From positions 1-43,267 of the IMG/VR virus record IMGVR_UViG_3300008261_000081: DNA of 43,267 nucleotides; one strand, 5' to 3'. The first letter of the stretch is position 1. Every line of letters starts with the position of its first letter. Shown here piece after piece: positions 36,901-43,194 of the stretch. The notes below the pieces were generated by a model. The model was given only the letters and a program-made list of their open reading frames with translations. It did no database searches and was not told where the DNA came from. A program made the translations under genes and the position numbers. The stretch comes from a virus.

Positions 36901-37724
36901 CCAACCATTTTAGGCTTAGTAGAATTTTTTTCATCTTCCTGAGAGAAGATGGCTCCATGGTGAGTATGGAATGGAATATTGCTTCCATCAATATCTGGAA
37001 GAACCATTATAACATAACCAAGGAATGGACCACTTGAATTAGTCAATATATCCCGAGTTAAGGAATTCCTTACAGCTTCTCTCATTGCGATAGCTGAAGA
37101 GCCGGGAGTTGTAATTACGGGAGCAGCAGCTTCAAGTGGTCTATTCTCCAAATGAGGATTAAGGTTTGCAGGTCTTAATGGCTGTTTCTCAAGTTGAGAA
37201 AGTGTGCTGTTTCCATTAGATGGCAACAGCGAAGGTGGATTATAACGACCTGCATTAGCACTTTTTTTTGCGGCCTCAGGAACAATGGATGTAGGATCAC
37301 CTTTATCACGCCATGAAGTTCTTACACCTCTAACATCATAATGAACAAACCCGTCCTCTTGATATATTCCAATCCCACCTTTAGTGATAGCTCCGTCAGC
37401 CATTAATTGATCGATAAATTTAAATAACTGGGTGGGATCCATGCCTGTGCCGCTTGCCGATATATCAGCAGCCATGGCCAGCATATGTTTAGATTCTTTA
37501 ACTCCTCCTACAGATTCATTCTTAGAAGGACTTCTATAGCCTGAATATATAATAAGCGGTTTACCAATATTATCTCTTATAATCTGTAAATTAATAATTA
37601 AATTTTTTAAATTAGGTAATAATTCAGATGGTACAGTACCACTACCTTCTCTTATCGCTGCATCATTGAATTTTTGTACAATTTTTTCTAAATTATCACC
37701 TAAATCTATTTTAAGATATCCCAT
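33849..37724 (-). CDS. Hub/tail-lysin-like protein: M15 peptidase + NlpC/P60-like module (1291 aa)
   Basis: Residues about 30-140 form a Peptidase_M15-type domain. SGYRSPSKNE precedes SKHMLAMAADIS, giving zinc ligands H80 and D87, and FVHYDVRG supplies H128. This family cleaves peptidoglycan stem peptides. Residues about 231-360 are beta-rich (GYVIMVLPDIDGS ... GDIVLVNFMNP), resembling the OB-type region of hub/spike proteins. A Pro/Thr-rich linker follows (about 435-466). Near the C-terminus, PYGWGGKGLNW then GPDCIGYCQSY (C1125), with KHNTALILEV (H1219) and MPGDQF, resembles an NlpC/P60 cysteine peptidase order of Cys then His 94 residues later. The protein would breach the cell wall during injection. 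The ATG at 37724 has only a weak GAGAA upstream. It may continue into the next frame (see 33656-33925). The M15 call is firm; the NlpC call is tentative. Confidence 0.75.
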   Translation of the reverse strand: MGYLKIDLGDNLEKIVQKFNDAAIREGSGTVPSELLPNLKNLIINLQIIRDNIGKPLIIYSGYRSPSKNESVGGVKESKHMLAMAADISASGTGMDPTQLFKFIDQLMADGAITKGGIGIYQEDGFVHYDVRGVRTSWRDKGDPTSIVPEAAKKSANAGRYNPPSLLPSNGNSTLSQLEKQPLRPANLNPHLENRPLEAAAPVITTPGSSAIAMREAVRNSLTRDILTNSSGPFLGYVIMVLPDIDGSNIPFHTHHGAIFSQEDEKNSTKPKMVGKYKRYIVVIPELDRHLPPIDMGDLPEDFTDFRNKQWSIIRDNYKTFTALRTDADSAVVGDIVLVNFMNPKDRSGPYFMSKIHNAPTPQGKSTYAKDVMMEQTPIIPPSMVARDYLKYLRNDIIGGERRATSCEVDQTAIKAALIYSEEDDSEQIEDDSETNPNPTPTQDTGTGSTGESTPAPTRTRRPPLPVGTTSPQSQTISAIFGSGLVSEFDKDENGKPLGAPYKNAIKAFMRGLEGDAYTEEQARNIEINSQSERFIHRHHSKVDEIIELANEYPESYIVLYSKANDYIRKPPRQSKFASFSGKRFILAEPYKPTFEVIRSILEEGGLYIYGTEYTTGLFIPPQMALLKERFPDQIFDRTKANTYDLIRKGYLSGNPNDTSFENLKIGNQHYFSPLIAGYLARNLINNGQSSFPSINEKINKAEDYYFDMGINTSTETPKGSIVSLPSRYIVENKEFGVTSDFKDITKIENYKNIIDLKFNKELKINLNLFLNFLNTSDPRENSAGYNIPNDKSSLFNEIWSDGNNASPNNFITDPKPSDDNYLHCMAYWDTSKIKELNDLNHLRSRNIGALETFYGNDNYPLADMYPEKYSGEKITNKVRYQSIRNQMPDVKYGNKFNVNNVKQIFTQQINIEKKMERQIDPFTAQRLVAGGWRYPPNKQGDFTLSEIELIIKDLRKREPLATEARKKDKEELTPIVESIFSSLNRDFIKPIEEERERAINELRSATRKKNLADDYSFEDNVYFKDWCQPCYIIDSPVLKPEAEQSPDIRNWYSNQTLLYVINGGRNRAVSEKITFGSCSKSKKPGWSYLERILFAQRLVVEDQSGRPYGWGGKGLNWLKGGPDCIGYCQSYRHMTNILMSELPAGYETPLKLGEALRSNKDLRTQIIVDGLENIGVYGWSGISFADFIDSDGVTIKDSYYKDQNIFKQHPWHYDGYKHNTALILEVYAGLGRFIPSIGKRWEDISVNTTYKVKKHPPLMPGDQFLNGEFGARLSARFVRSKISSFKDKKV

Positions 37725-37736
37725 CTACTATCGTTC

Positions 37737-38045
37737 TCACTGCTCCTCTTCTGGATCAGCTTGAACGCCTCCCTTAATGATTTCATATATTTCCTCTTTC
37801 AGCTCAGAGGTTATATTTACATTAGAGCTAGTTTCACGATTCACGATAGAAGTTATCTTGACCAACTGCTCATTTGATCTTTGTAAAGTCTCAAGGTACT
37901 TGGCTGCAATCAAACCAACAGATTGATGATCTGAATTGCTCGACATATTCTTCAGAAGATCGGTTAAAAGCTTCGAAGCTAAAGCTCTATCATCACGAAC
38001 GTTTCTTGTCGCTTCATCGACATATTGCTTTAGCTTCTTATCCAT
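37737..38045 (-). CDS. Small helical protein (102 aa), possibly terminase small subunit-like
   Basis: The protein is predicted to be all-helical: an N-terminal charged helix (KQYVDEATRNVRDDRALASK), a second helix with LLTDLLKNM, and a long helix with GLIAAKYLETLQRSNEQLVKI. It ends in an acidic tail. The arrangement of two long helices with 'YLETLQRSNEQLVKI' is reminiscent of the core of T4 gp16-type terminase small subunits, but no family motif proves this and no large terminase gene is in the window. The start at 38045 has GAGGT upstream. It ends 12 bp before the hub-like gene. It could equally be a scaffolding or chaperone protein for the baseplate. Confidence 0.55.
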   Translation of the reverse strand: MDKKLKQYVDEATRNVRDDRALASKLLTDLLKNMSSNSDHQSVGLIAAKYLETLQRSNEQLVKITSIVNRETSSNVNITSELKEEIYEIIKGGVQADPEEEQ

Positions 38046-38070
38046 CCTTTTACCTCATGGCAAAACCTTC

Positions 38071-38790
38071 TTAGATATTGCCATCATTCCAATCTGAAAT
38101 AAATAACTTATATTTATTTCTTAGTTTATTGAGATTGTTAACAACTTGTTTTGTATTTAAGCCTGTCAATTCTCTGATGTACAAATAAATAGCTTTCTTG
38201 TTAAAAATTTCAATATGTTCTGGGTTTTCAAGCAAAACTAATATTGCCTTATAAACCTTTTCTTCATTTGGTTTCATCGGCATATTAGCCCAATTTTCTA
38301 TTTCTTGAAGAAGAAGTTCTCTAAACTCCCAACCTTCTCTGTCTCCATGATAGGGGTTGTGAGTTATCATATGGGTTTCTTCAACCATTTTCGGCAGTTC
38401 ATCGAAGGTAATCTCCTTCTTATTGCGATAAGAATTCTTCTTTACCTTGTGGATAAACCAGTTTTTTGTTATTACCGAAAAATAAGAAAAGGCTTTCGAG
38501 CCCTTGTCAGCGTTAAACTTTTCAAGGACAGTCGTAAGCCATACTTTGCAATCTGCTTTTAAGTCTTCAATATTGGGCAGAGTAGTAAACTTATACGTAA
38601 AGACAATCTTGTCCACCATCTCGTTGAACACTGGTTGTATCAATCTTCGATATAAGTCTTCTTTCTCAGATTGAGTTGTCGAGGTTACGTAAGATAAGAT
38701 AGCATCTTCATGCTCTTTGGTGAAATATAGTTTTTTATTCAATTTCTTCCTTCTTCTTTTCTTTCTCTTGGGCGTCTCTTCTTCAAACAT
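38071..38790 (-). CDS. gp55: Late-transcription sigma factor, T4 gp55-like (239 aa)
   Basis: This looks like the phage sigma factor that directs host RNA polymerase to late promoters. Residues about 80-120 contain the region-2 core: WLTTVLEKFNADKGSKAFSY, then FSVITKNWFIHKVKK. It has the tKAFSYFS-x-ITKN element typical of gp55. A C-terminal helical region (about 195-235) would contact the polymerase. The N-terminus is strongly basic (KRKKRRRKKLNKK). T4 gp55 is 185 aa, so this one has about 50 extra residues at the ends. It starts at an ATG at 38790 that overlaps the TM-protein gene by 8 nt. It lies directly before the structural genes it would be expected to activate. Confidence 0.85.
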   Translation of the reverse strand: MFEEETPKRKKRRRKKLNKKLYFTKEHEDAILSYVTSTTQSEKEDLYRRLIQPVFNEMVDKIVFTYKFTTLPNIEDLKADCKVWLTTVLEKFNADKGSKAFSYFSVITKNWFIHKVKKNSYRNKKEITFDELPKMVEETHMITHNPYHGDREGWEFRELLLQEIENWANMPMKPNEEKVYKAILVLLENPEHIEIFNKKAIYLYIRELTGLNTKQVVNNLNKLRNKYKLFISDWNDGNI

Positions 38791-39109
38791 CTTCTTCTTC
38801 GTCTTCCTCTGCTAGGTCCTGTTCTTCTTCTGGAAGGATATCGTTTTCGCTCTTTTGCAAGAACTCAACTAAGTCCTTACTATGTGCCAGTAGCCTTCCT
38901 AAAGTATCATCACCATAAAACAGAGGAAGCTCGTGTACATTATTAAGATGTTGAGAGTATTTCTTAACTTCAAAGAAGATCTGCTTTCTTTCTTCAAGAA
39001 GAAGAGACATCTTGTAAAGAACTTTACGTATATACCAAATCATGACTCCAGTTGAAGCCATTGATAATATAGTGATCAAAATCAAAATAATGTCTAAAAA
39101 AAGACTCAT
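38783..39109 (-). CDS. Single-TM membrane protein (108 aa)
   Basis: Residues about 5-27 form a hydrophobic helix (LFLDIILILITILSMASTGV) followed by a basic juxtamembrane patch and a long charged helix. The tail is very acidic (EEDEEEDV). I recognise no family. The topology suggests an N-terminal anchor with a cytoplasmic coiled segment. The ATG at 39109 overlaps the zinc-ribbon gene by ATGA, with AAGGA upstream, and its end overlaps the sigma-factor start by 8 nt. This coupling to the sigma factor suggests expression together, not a proven link in function. A role in lysis timing or membrane association of late complexes is possible but unsupported. Confidence 0.6.
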   Translation of the reverse strand: MSLFLDIILILITILSMASTGVMIWYIRKVLYKMSLLLEERKQIFFEVKKYSQHLNNVHELPLFYGDDTLGRLLAHSKDLVEFLQKSENDILPEEEQDLAEEDEEEDV

Positions 39110-39357
39110 GGACTATATTCCTTTGTATACTCTCCCTTGTCTTCCTTTACCATTTGCCTAGCTTCTTCGATTGCTCTTTTAACTTCTGAGCCGATCTGCT
39201 TCTCAGTTATCATGCTCTTTTCAGCTGAAATAATTGGCAAAATCCTAACAAGGGTTTGCTTGGAACATTTGGGACACTCTGTTCTATTGTCACTCATGGA
39301 ATGCCTAACATCTAAGGCGAAATTACATGAATCGCATTCATAATGATATCTTGGCAT
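39106..39357 (-). CDS. FmdB-like zinc-ribbon protein (83 aa)
   Basis: The N-terminus has two CxxC pairs, C8/C11 and C28/C31, with YHYECDSC leading the first pair, as in FmdB/CxxC_CxxC_SSSS-type zinc ribbons found in many bacteria and phages. The C-terminal 45 residues are a charged helix. Such ribbons are often annotated as regulators, but the role is not known. The start shares bases with the TAA of the 63-aa gene (TAATG) and has GAGGTGG upstream, and its end overlaps the TM-protein start. It lies two genes upstream of the sigma factor, so a transcription-related role is possible. Confidence 0.7.
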   Translation of the reverse strand: MPRYHYECDSCNFALDVRHSMSDNRTECPKCSKQTLVRILPIISAEKSMITEKQIGSEVKRAIEEARQMVKEDKGEYTKEYSP

Positions 39358-39548
39358 TAGTCATCCACCTCAGTTAAAACTACATTTGCGCCAGCCTTGA
39401 TAATAGGCGGATTCTTTACAACTAACTCTGAATCGTTAAGAGTCTCAAAATTAAATCCCTTGAGAACAGGAACAATATCCGACTGTTCCATTAAGCTCTT
39501 TTGTAGAGCCATCATAATAGCACCCATAGCTTGATCTGATAAAATCAT
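39357..39548 (-). CDS. Small conserved-looking protein (63 aa)
   Basis: A short protein of 63 residues starts with AAGGAGGT 8-9 nt before the ATG at 39548, the best ribosome-binding site in this region. It has an N-terminal helix (SDQAMGAIMMALQKSLMEQ) and a C-terminal segment rich in Val/Pro (VVKNPPIIK). No function is recognised. The strong Shine-Dalgarno and the overlaps with both neighbours (ATGA with the glycosyltransferase gene, TAATG with the zinc ribbon) support a real gene. It may be a small structural or regulatory phage protein. Confidence 0.6.
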   Translation of the reverse strand: MILSDQAMGAIMMALQKSLMEQSDIVPVLKGFNFETLNDSELVVKNPPIIKAGANVVLTEVDD

Positions 39549-40735
39549 ATAATTACCTCCTTGATTGAATCGATTAGTTTAACATTTTGCACTATTTCAG
39601 AATAATTGTTAAGGATGTGTTCAAATAATTTTTGAGAATTATCATAGAATCTACTTGTATTATTATATACTTCTCTCATCTTAAATCTTAGGCTATTAAT
39701 ATCCGTAAAACACCAATTTGCTCCCTTCTCTATTACTCCATCCCAGATAGCTTCTTTTTGTACTGGTCCTATCTTATAATCTACTCCGACAATATGAGAT
39801 ACTGAGTCAATGGTTGTATAATCAGTATACCCTCCCCATTGAGGGGCTATAATTGGAAGACCACTAGAAGCAGCTTCGAATACTGGTAATGCAAATCCTT
39901 CACCATGAGAACTTGTAACATAACAAGAAACTTTCTTATGTTTATAAAGTCCTCTCATCTCACTGTCAGTTAGATTGCCATGTAGTAAATGAATCTGACA
40001 CTTTTTATTAGGCCATTGTTCCTTTAAGACCTGAAGGGCTTTTTTTACTGATTCTCTGTCCATGTGAGAGTTGTTTGCTATGTTAATCTTCAAAATAAGT
40101 CCAACATCGGACTCGTCATGAAACTCAGAAATAAAAGCATTGATTGTTGTTTCAACATTCTTTCTAGGACTAACCTGCGCTACTGTAAGAAAATTAAATT
40201 TACTACTTCCAAGGTCAAGTTCAATCTCTTCTTCTTCAATATTTCTAAAAGGAAAAGAAACTATATCGATAGGAGTCTCTACTCCAATTTCCTTTGATTT
40301 TTCGCCACTCATTGGATTTTTTATATTTGTCTTAGCACTTAAAAACCCACGTTTTGCATGTTCCGATGGGACTATAATCTTATCAACGTTATAAGTAGGT
40401 AAAATCCAAGAATCAGAAATTCTATCTGTCTCAATTCCTGCGGTTATACCAATATTCTTTTTGCAAATCTTTTTCCACTCATTTGGAACTGTAACCTGAA
40501 TAGATAGATCGGCATCTAAACTTGGACCGGCTTGAATTGTTTTCTTGATAAGAGAATCTATCCAATTTCTTTCCTCATCATCTTCTGATTTCCAACTGGA
40601 AACTCCCCACGGTGTATTCAAGAGATAGATATCAAATTCATCCGTTCTGCTTTTAAGAGCACGTAGTACAAATCTCATATGCTCTCCATATCCTGAGATA
40701 GATAATGCTGGTCCTCTTACTATTACTTTCTTCAT
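39545..40735 (-). CDS. GT-B (GT4-like) glycosyltransferase, 396 aa
   Basis: The protein has the C-terminal donor-binding half of group-1 glycosyltransferases. HGEGFALPVFEAASSG near residues 280-295 carries the E-x7-E motif that contacts the nucleotide-sugar, followed by LPIIAPQWGG. The central segment FLTVAQVSPRKNVETTINAF is also typical. The N-terminus (GPALSISGYGEHMRFVLRAL) fits the acceptor half. It resembles the next upstream glycosyltransferase (40732-42012), so the two are tandem relatives. The start at 40735 overlaps that gene by ATGA. The Shine-Dalgarno is distant (GGAGA about 13 nt away), implying translational coupling. The acceptor is unknown: a virion protein, DNA base or host surface glycan are all possible. 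Confidence 0.85.
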   Translation of the reverse strand: MKKVIVRGPALSISGYGEHMRFVLRALKSRTDEFDIYLLNTPWGVSSWKSEDDEERNWIDSLIKKTIQAGPSLDADLSIQVTVPNEWKKICKKNIGITAGIETDRISDSWILPTYNVDKIIVPSEHAKRGFLSAKTNIKNPMSGEKSKEIGVETPIDIVSFPFRNIEEEEIELDLGSSKFNFLTVAQVSPRKNVETTINAFISEFHDESDVGLILKINIANNSHMDRESVKKALQVLKEQWPNKKCQIHLLHGNLTDSEMRGLYKHKKVSCYVTSSHGEGFALPVFEAASSGLPIIAPQWGGYTDYTTIDSVSHIVGVDYKIGPVQKEAIWDGVIEKGANWCFTDINSLRFKMREVYNNTSRFYDNSQKLFEHILNNYSEIVQNVKLIDSIKEVII

Positions 40736-42012
40736 AGGCTTTCAATTCTCCATCTTCTATAATTCTTTCTTGTGCTCCACGAACCATTTAATTCATGAAT
40801 TTGGGTTAAAACTGCATTCCAAGAGCTATTAAACTTTGATATATCATACTCATTTATGACATGTTTTCTTCCTAATTCTCCTAGCTTTTCTCTCTCTTCT
40901 CTAGGCATGAGATACATCTTATGTAGGGCAGATAGAAAATCTTCTCTAGATACCTTATCTTCGAAGATATATGGTACTCGTTGAGAACTATTTATGATAC
41001 GGACAGCTGGTTCAATTCCAATTCCGAATTTATTGCCGTTGTAATCCTGAACTTGTTCTTTCAAACCTCCCGTCATATTAACAATAATCGGAGTTTCACA
41101 AGCAAGAGATTCAAGAGTTGATAATCCAAATCCTTCAGCATCTGCAATATTTATGGTAACATCTGCCATATTATATATCATAGCAAGTTCATAAGGCTTA
41201 TATTTTTCAGTCGAAACAAACACTTCAGACGTAAGTCTGTTTTCTATAAGGCTTGTAATATCTGCTCCGTATGGATCCTTGGGATCGGTGTGCATGATGA
41301 GTACCGCCTTATCTCTTCCTACGTCTTGTATAAAATCACAGAACCACCAAAGAAGAGAAGCACTCATTTTTCTGCGTCCATTTCTATTATTCCAGAAAAA
41401 TACAAACTTATCTCTTGAACCAATAGACTTTTCTTTGAAGTCTAAAACCATTTCTCTGTCATACTTCTTAAATACTTCAGTATCAACTGTATGAGGAATA
41501 TGCCATTTATCAACTTCTGAAGCTGTTTTACTGAGAATATCTCTGGTTAGCTTCGAAGCTGATATGATTGCATCATTACTGAGATATGAATCTGTATTAA
41601 AATGAGGAATAGGATAGTTATCCCAGACATGATAATAGACAATAGGAACATTTGATCTAATCTCGTCTTCCATCCCCCAGAGCCATTGCCAATATCTAGG
41701 ATCAGTCATAATCCACATTATATCTGGTCTTTCTGTACGTAGTACTGATCTGATAATATCAGGATTTCCAAAATACATCTCAGAGCCTGAAACACCATTA
41801 TTTCCAACAGGAAAGATTTTCCAATCTTCTTTCCACCTTTCATCCCATATGGCACTTTTATCTAACCTAGGATCATTGATTGAGCCGCCTAAAGACACAA
41901 CAGAATAATTTCCTGTCTTCAATAAGCCTTCAATCATATATCTTGTCTGGATTGCAACTCCCGTAGTTAGATAAGGATGGTCACCTAAGGTGAGGATCTT
42001 TATTTTCTTCAT
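40732..42012 (-). CDS. GT-B (GT4-like) glycosyltransferase, 426 aa
   Basis: The ATG at 42012 is chosen because AAGGA lies 7 nt upstream; an in-frame TTG at 42030 overlaps the preceding gene. The N-terminus LTLGDHPYLTTGVAIQTRYM and the C-terminal AEGFGLSTLESLACETPIIV (residues about 289-308) followed by NMTGG show a GT4-type fold with the E-x7-E motif. A segment KFVFFWNNRNGRRKM fits the linker strand and loop before the donor site. It is followed directly by the 396-aa glycosyltransferase. Together they may add a two-sugar unit or act on different acceptors; this is inference. No neighbouring sugar-nucleotide synthesis gene is visible in the window, so host donors would be used. Confidence 0.85.
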   Translation of the reverse strand: MKKIKILTLGDHPYLTTGVAIQTRYMIEGLLKTGNYSVVSLGGSINDPRLDKSAIWDERWKEDWKIFPVGNNGVSGSEMYFGNPDIIRSVLRTERPDIMWIMTDPRYWQWLWGMEDEIRSNVPIVYYHVWDNYPIPHFNTDSYLSNDAIISASKLTRDILSKTASEVDKWHIPHTVDTEVFKKYDREMVLDFKEKSIGSRDKFVFFWNNRNGRRKMSASLLWWFCDFIQDVGRDKAVLIMHTDPKDPYGADITSLIENRLTSEVFVSTEKYKPYELAMIYNMADVTINIADAEGFGLSTLESLACETPIIVNMTGGLKEQVQDYNGNKFGIGIEPAVRIINSSQRVPYIFEDKVSREDFLSALHKMYLMPREEREKLGELGRKHVINEYDISKFNSSWNAVLTQIHELNGSWSTRKNYRRWRIESL

Positions 42013-42014
42013 AA

Positions 42015-42806
42015 TTAATTCCTTTTGCAATGTTCAGTGTTATAGAACTCGCACGTGCCATACTGTGTCTTGCACGATAGTCTGTTCTTTACATAGTTTT
42101 CGTTAAGAATATTAAAGATGGCACTGTTCAATAGTTTAAGAGCGTTTCCTACCTTTTTAGCTCCTGAAGAGACTTCAAATATCTCTACCTGATCCTTATT
42201 GGCGGTTCTCTTAAGAAGAGCAAAATGAGTTTTAATTAGCTCATGGTCGATACCATGCTTTTGAGCATAGAAGTTCTTATATAGAGTTAACTGATATGTC
42301 GTCATTGTATCAGTTCTCTTTTTCATGTCCCATCCCCAAGAGCAAGTCTTCCAATCAATGATATGAATCTTCCCGTCTGGTGTCTTAAGTACAAGATCGA
42401 TAAAACCCTTGAAGTTATAATCTTCAACTTCTTGAATCTTTTCCATCAGGTCTTCTTCCGTCTTTAGGATCTCATATCCATTGGCGAAATAAGCGTTTAA
42501 TGCAGGAATAATTCTCTTGGAGATTTCACCACCTGCAATTCTCATTTGCTCAATAGATTTTTCATCAAGCTTCTCTACTGTTTCCTTAGGAAGCTTCTTT
42601 AGTTCATCAAAGAATGAATCTTCAAAATATTTGACTTCATCGATAGTTTGGTCAAGAAGCTTCTTCTCGCAAGCTCCATGTACAGCCGTTCCAAAAGCTG
42701 TATACTCATTACCATTAAATATCTTATTCTTATCAATATTTACGAGCTTATGATACCAAGGACAAGTATTCCAGTTTTTGAGTTCAGAAAATGAAATATG
42801 AGGCAT
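42015..42806 (-). CDS. PD-(D/E)XK nuclease, Cas4/RecB-like with probable Fe-S cluster (263 aa)
   Basis: The protein has the RecB/Cas4 nuclease layout. An N-terminal cysteine lies in FSELKNWNTCPWYHK (C15), and TAFGTAVHGACE follows. GFIDLVLKTPDGK then IHIIDWKT supplies the D and D-x-K catalytic residues, followed by the TYQLTLY (QxxxY) motif. At the C-terminus three cysteines (C245, C252, C260) with C15 form the Cys-x(n)-Cys-x6-Cys-x7-Cys pattern typical of AddB/Cas4-type 4Fe-4S domains. It would degrade or trim DNA ends, most likely in recombination or replication. No cas genes or CRISPR array lie in the window, so a CRISPR role is not implied. The ATG at 42806 has AGAGGT upstream. The gene sits between a small acidic protein and the glycosyltransferases. 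Confidence 0.85.
   Translation of the reverse strand: MPHISFSELKNWNTCPWYHKLVNIDKNKIFNGNEYTAFGTAVHGACEKKLLDQTIDEVKYFEDSFFDELKKLPKETVEKLDEKSIEQMRIAGGEISKRIIPALNAYFANGYEILKTEEDLMEKIQEVEDYNFKGFIDLVLKTPDGKIHIIDWKTCSWGWDMKKRTDTMTTYQLTLYKNFYAQKHGIDHELIKTHFALLKRTANKDQVEIFEVSSGAKKVGNALKLLNSAIFNILNENYVKNRLSCKTQYGTCEFYNTEHCKRN
42019..42024 (-). promoter_or_regulatory. Shine-Dalgarno (AAGGAA) fixing the start at 42012
   Basis: AAGGAA at 42024-42019 precedes the ATG at 42012 by 6-7 nt. The in-frame TTG at 42030 lies upstream of this site and would overlap the previous gene. The ATG removes the spurious six-residue extension and leaves a 2-nt gap after the nuclease stop. Confidence 0.75.
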
Positions 42807-42807
42807 T

Positions 42808-43182
42808 TTATACCTCTTCTTCGTTGATGATTTTATTCTTTGACTTTTTTCTCTTCTTGAGAACAGGAGTCATATCCTCTTCTACTTCAAGAGTAAGTTC
42901 TTCTTCGGACTCTTCCTGAGTCTCAATCGGAGCATCCGATTGAATTTGAATAACCCATTCGCCAGAAGCTTCATCAGAACGATTTGTCAAAGTATTACCA
43001 GAGATTACCTTAATCATCTCGACTCCACCTTCTTCTGCAATTTTCTTGAGGACGGACTCTGTAATCTTCGTAACAGGATGTTTAGCCAAACGATTCTTTA
43101 AGCTAACCTTGATATAGGCTAGACCCTTATCCCTATCGACAAGCACTTCCTTGTGCTTTATCCAAGTCTTATCATAAGTCAT
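42808..43182 (-). CDS. Small acidic protein (124 aa), unrecognised
   Basis: A 124-aa protein with an N-terminal mixed region (residues 1-80, including DKGLAYIKVSLKNRLAKHP and GEWVIQIQS). A very acidic stretch follows (EESEEELTLEVEEDM), then a short basic patch (KKRKKSKNK) at the end. No domain is recognised. The ATG at 43182 has AAGGAG at good spacing, and its stop is 1 bp before the nuclease start, so co-translation with the nuclease is likely. The charged tail may mediate protein interaction. Function is unknown. Confidence 0.6.
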   Translation of the reverse strand: MTYDKTWIKHKEVLVDRDKGLAYIKVSLKNRLAKHPVTKITESVLKKIAEEGGVEMIKVISGNTLTNRSDEASGEWVIQIQSDAPIETQEESEEELTLEVEEDMTPVLKKRKKSKNKIINEEEV

Positions 43183-43194
43183 GATATTCTCCTT

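Noticed and set aside
42013-42030. TTG start for the 426-aa glycosyltransferase
   Set aside because: It would overlap the nuclease gene and lacks the Shine-Dalgarno that fits the ATG at 42012.
42015-42806. CRISPR-Cas component (cas4)
   Set aside because: No repeats, spacers or other cas genes are present. Phage Cas4-like nucleases commonly stand alone.
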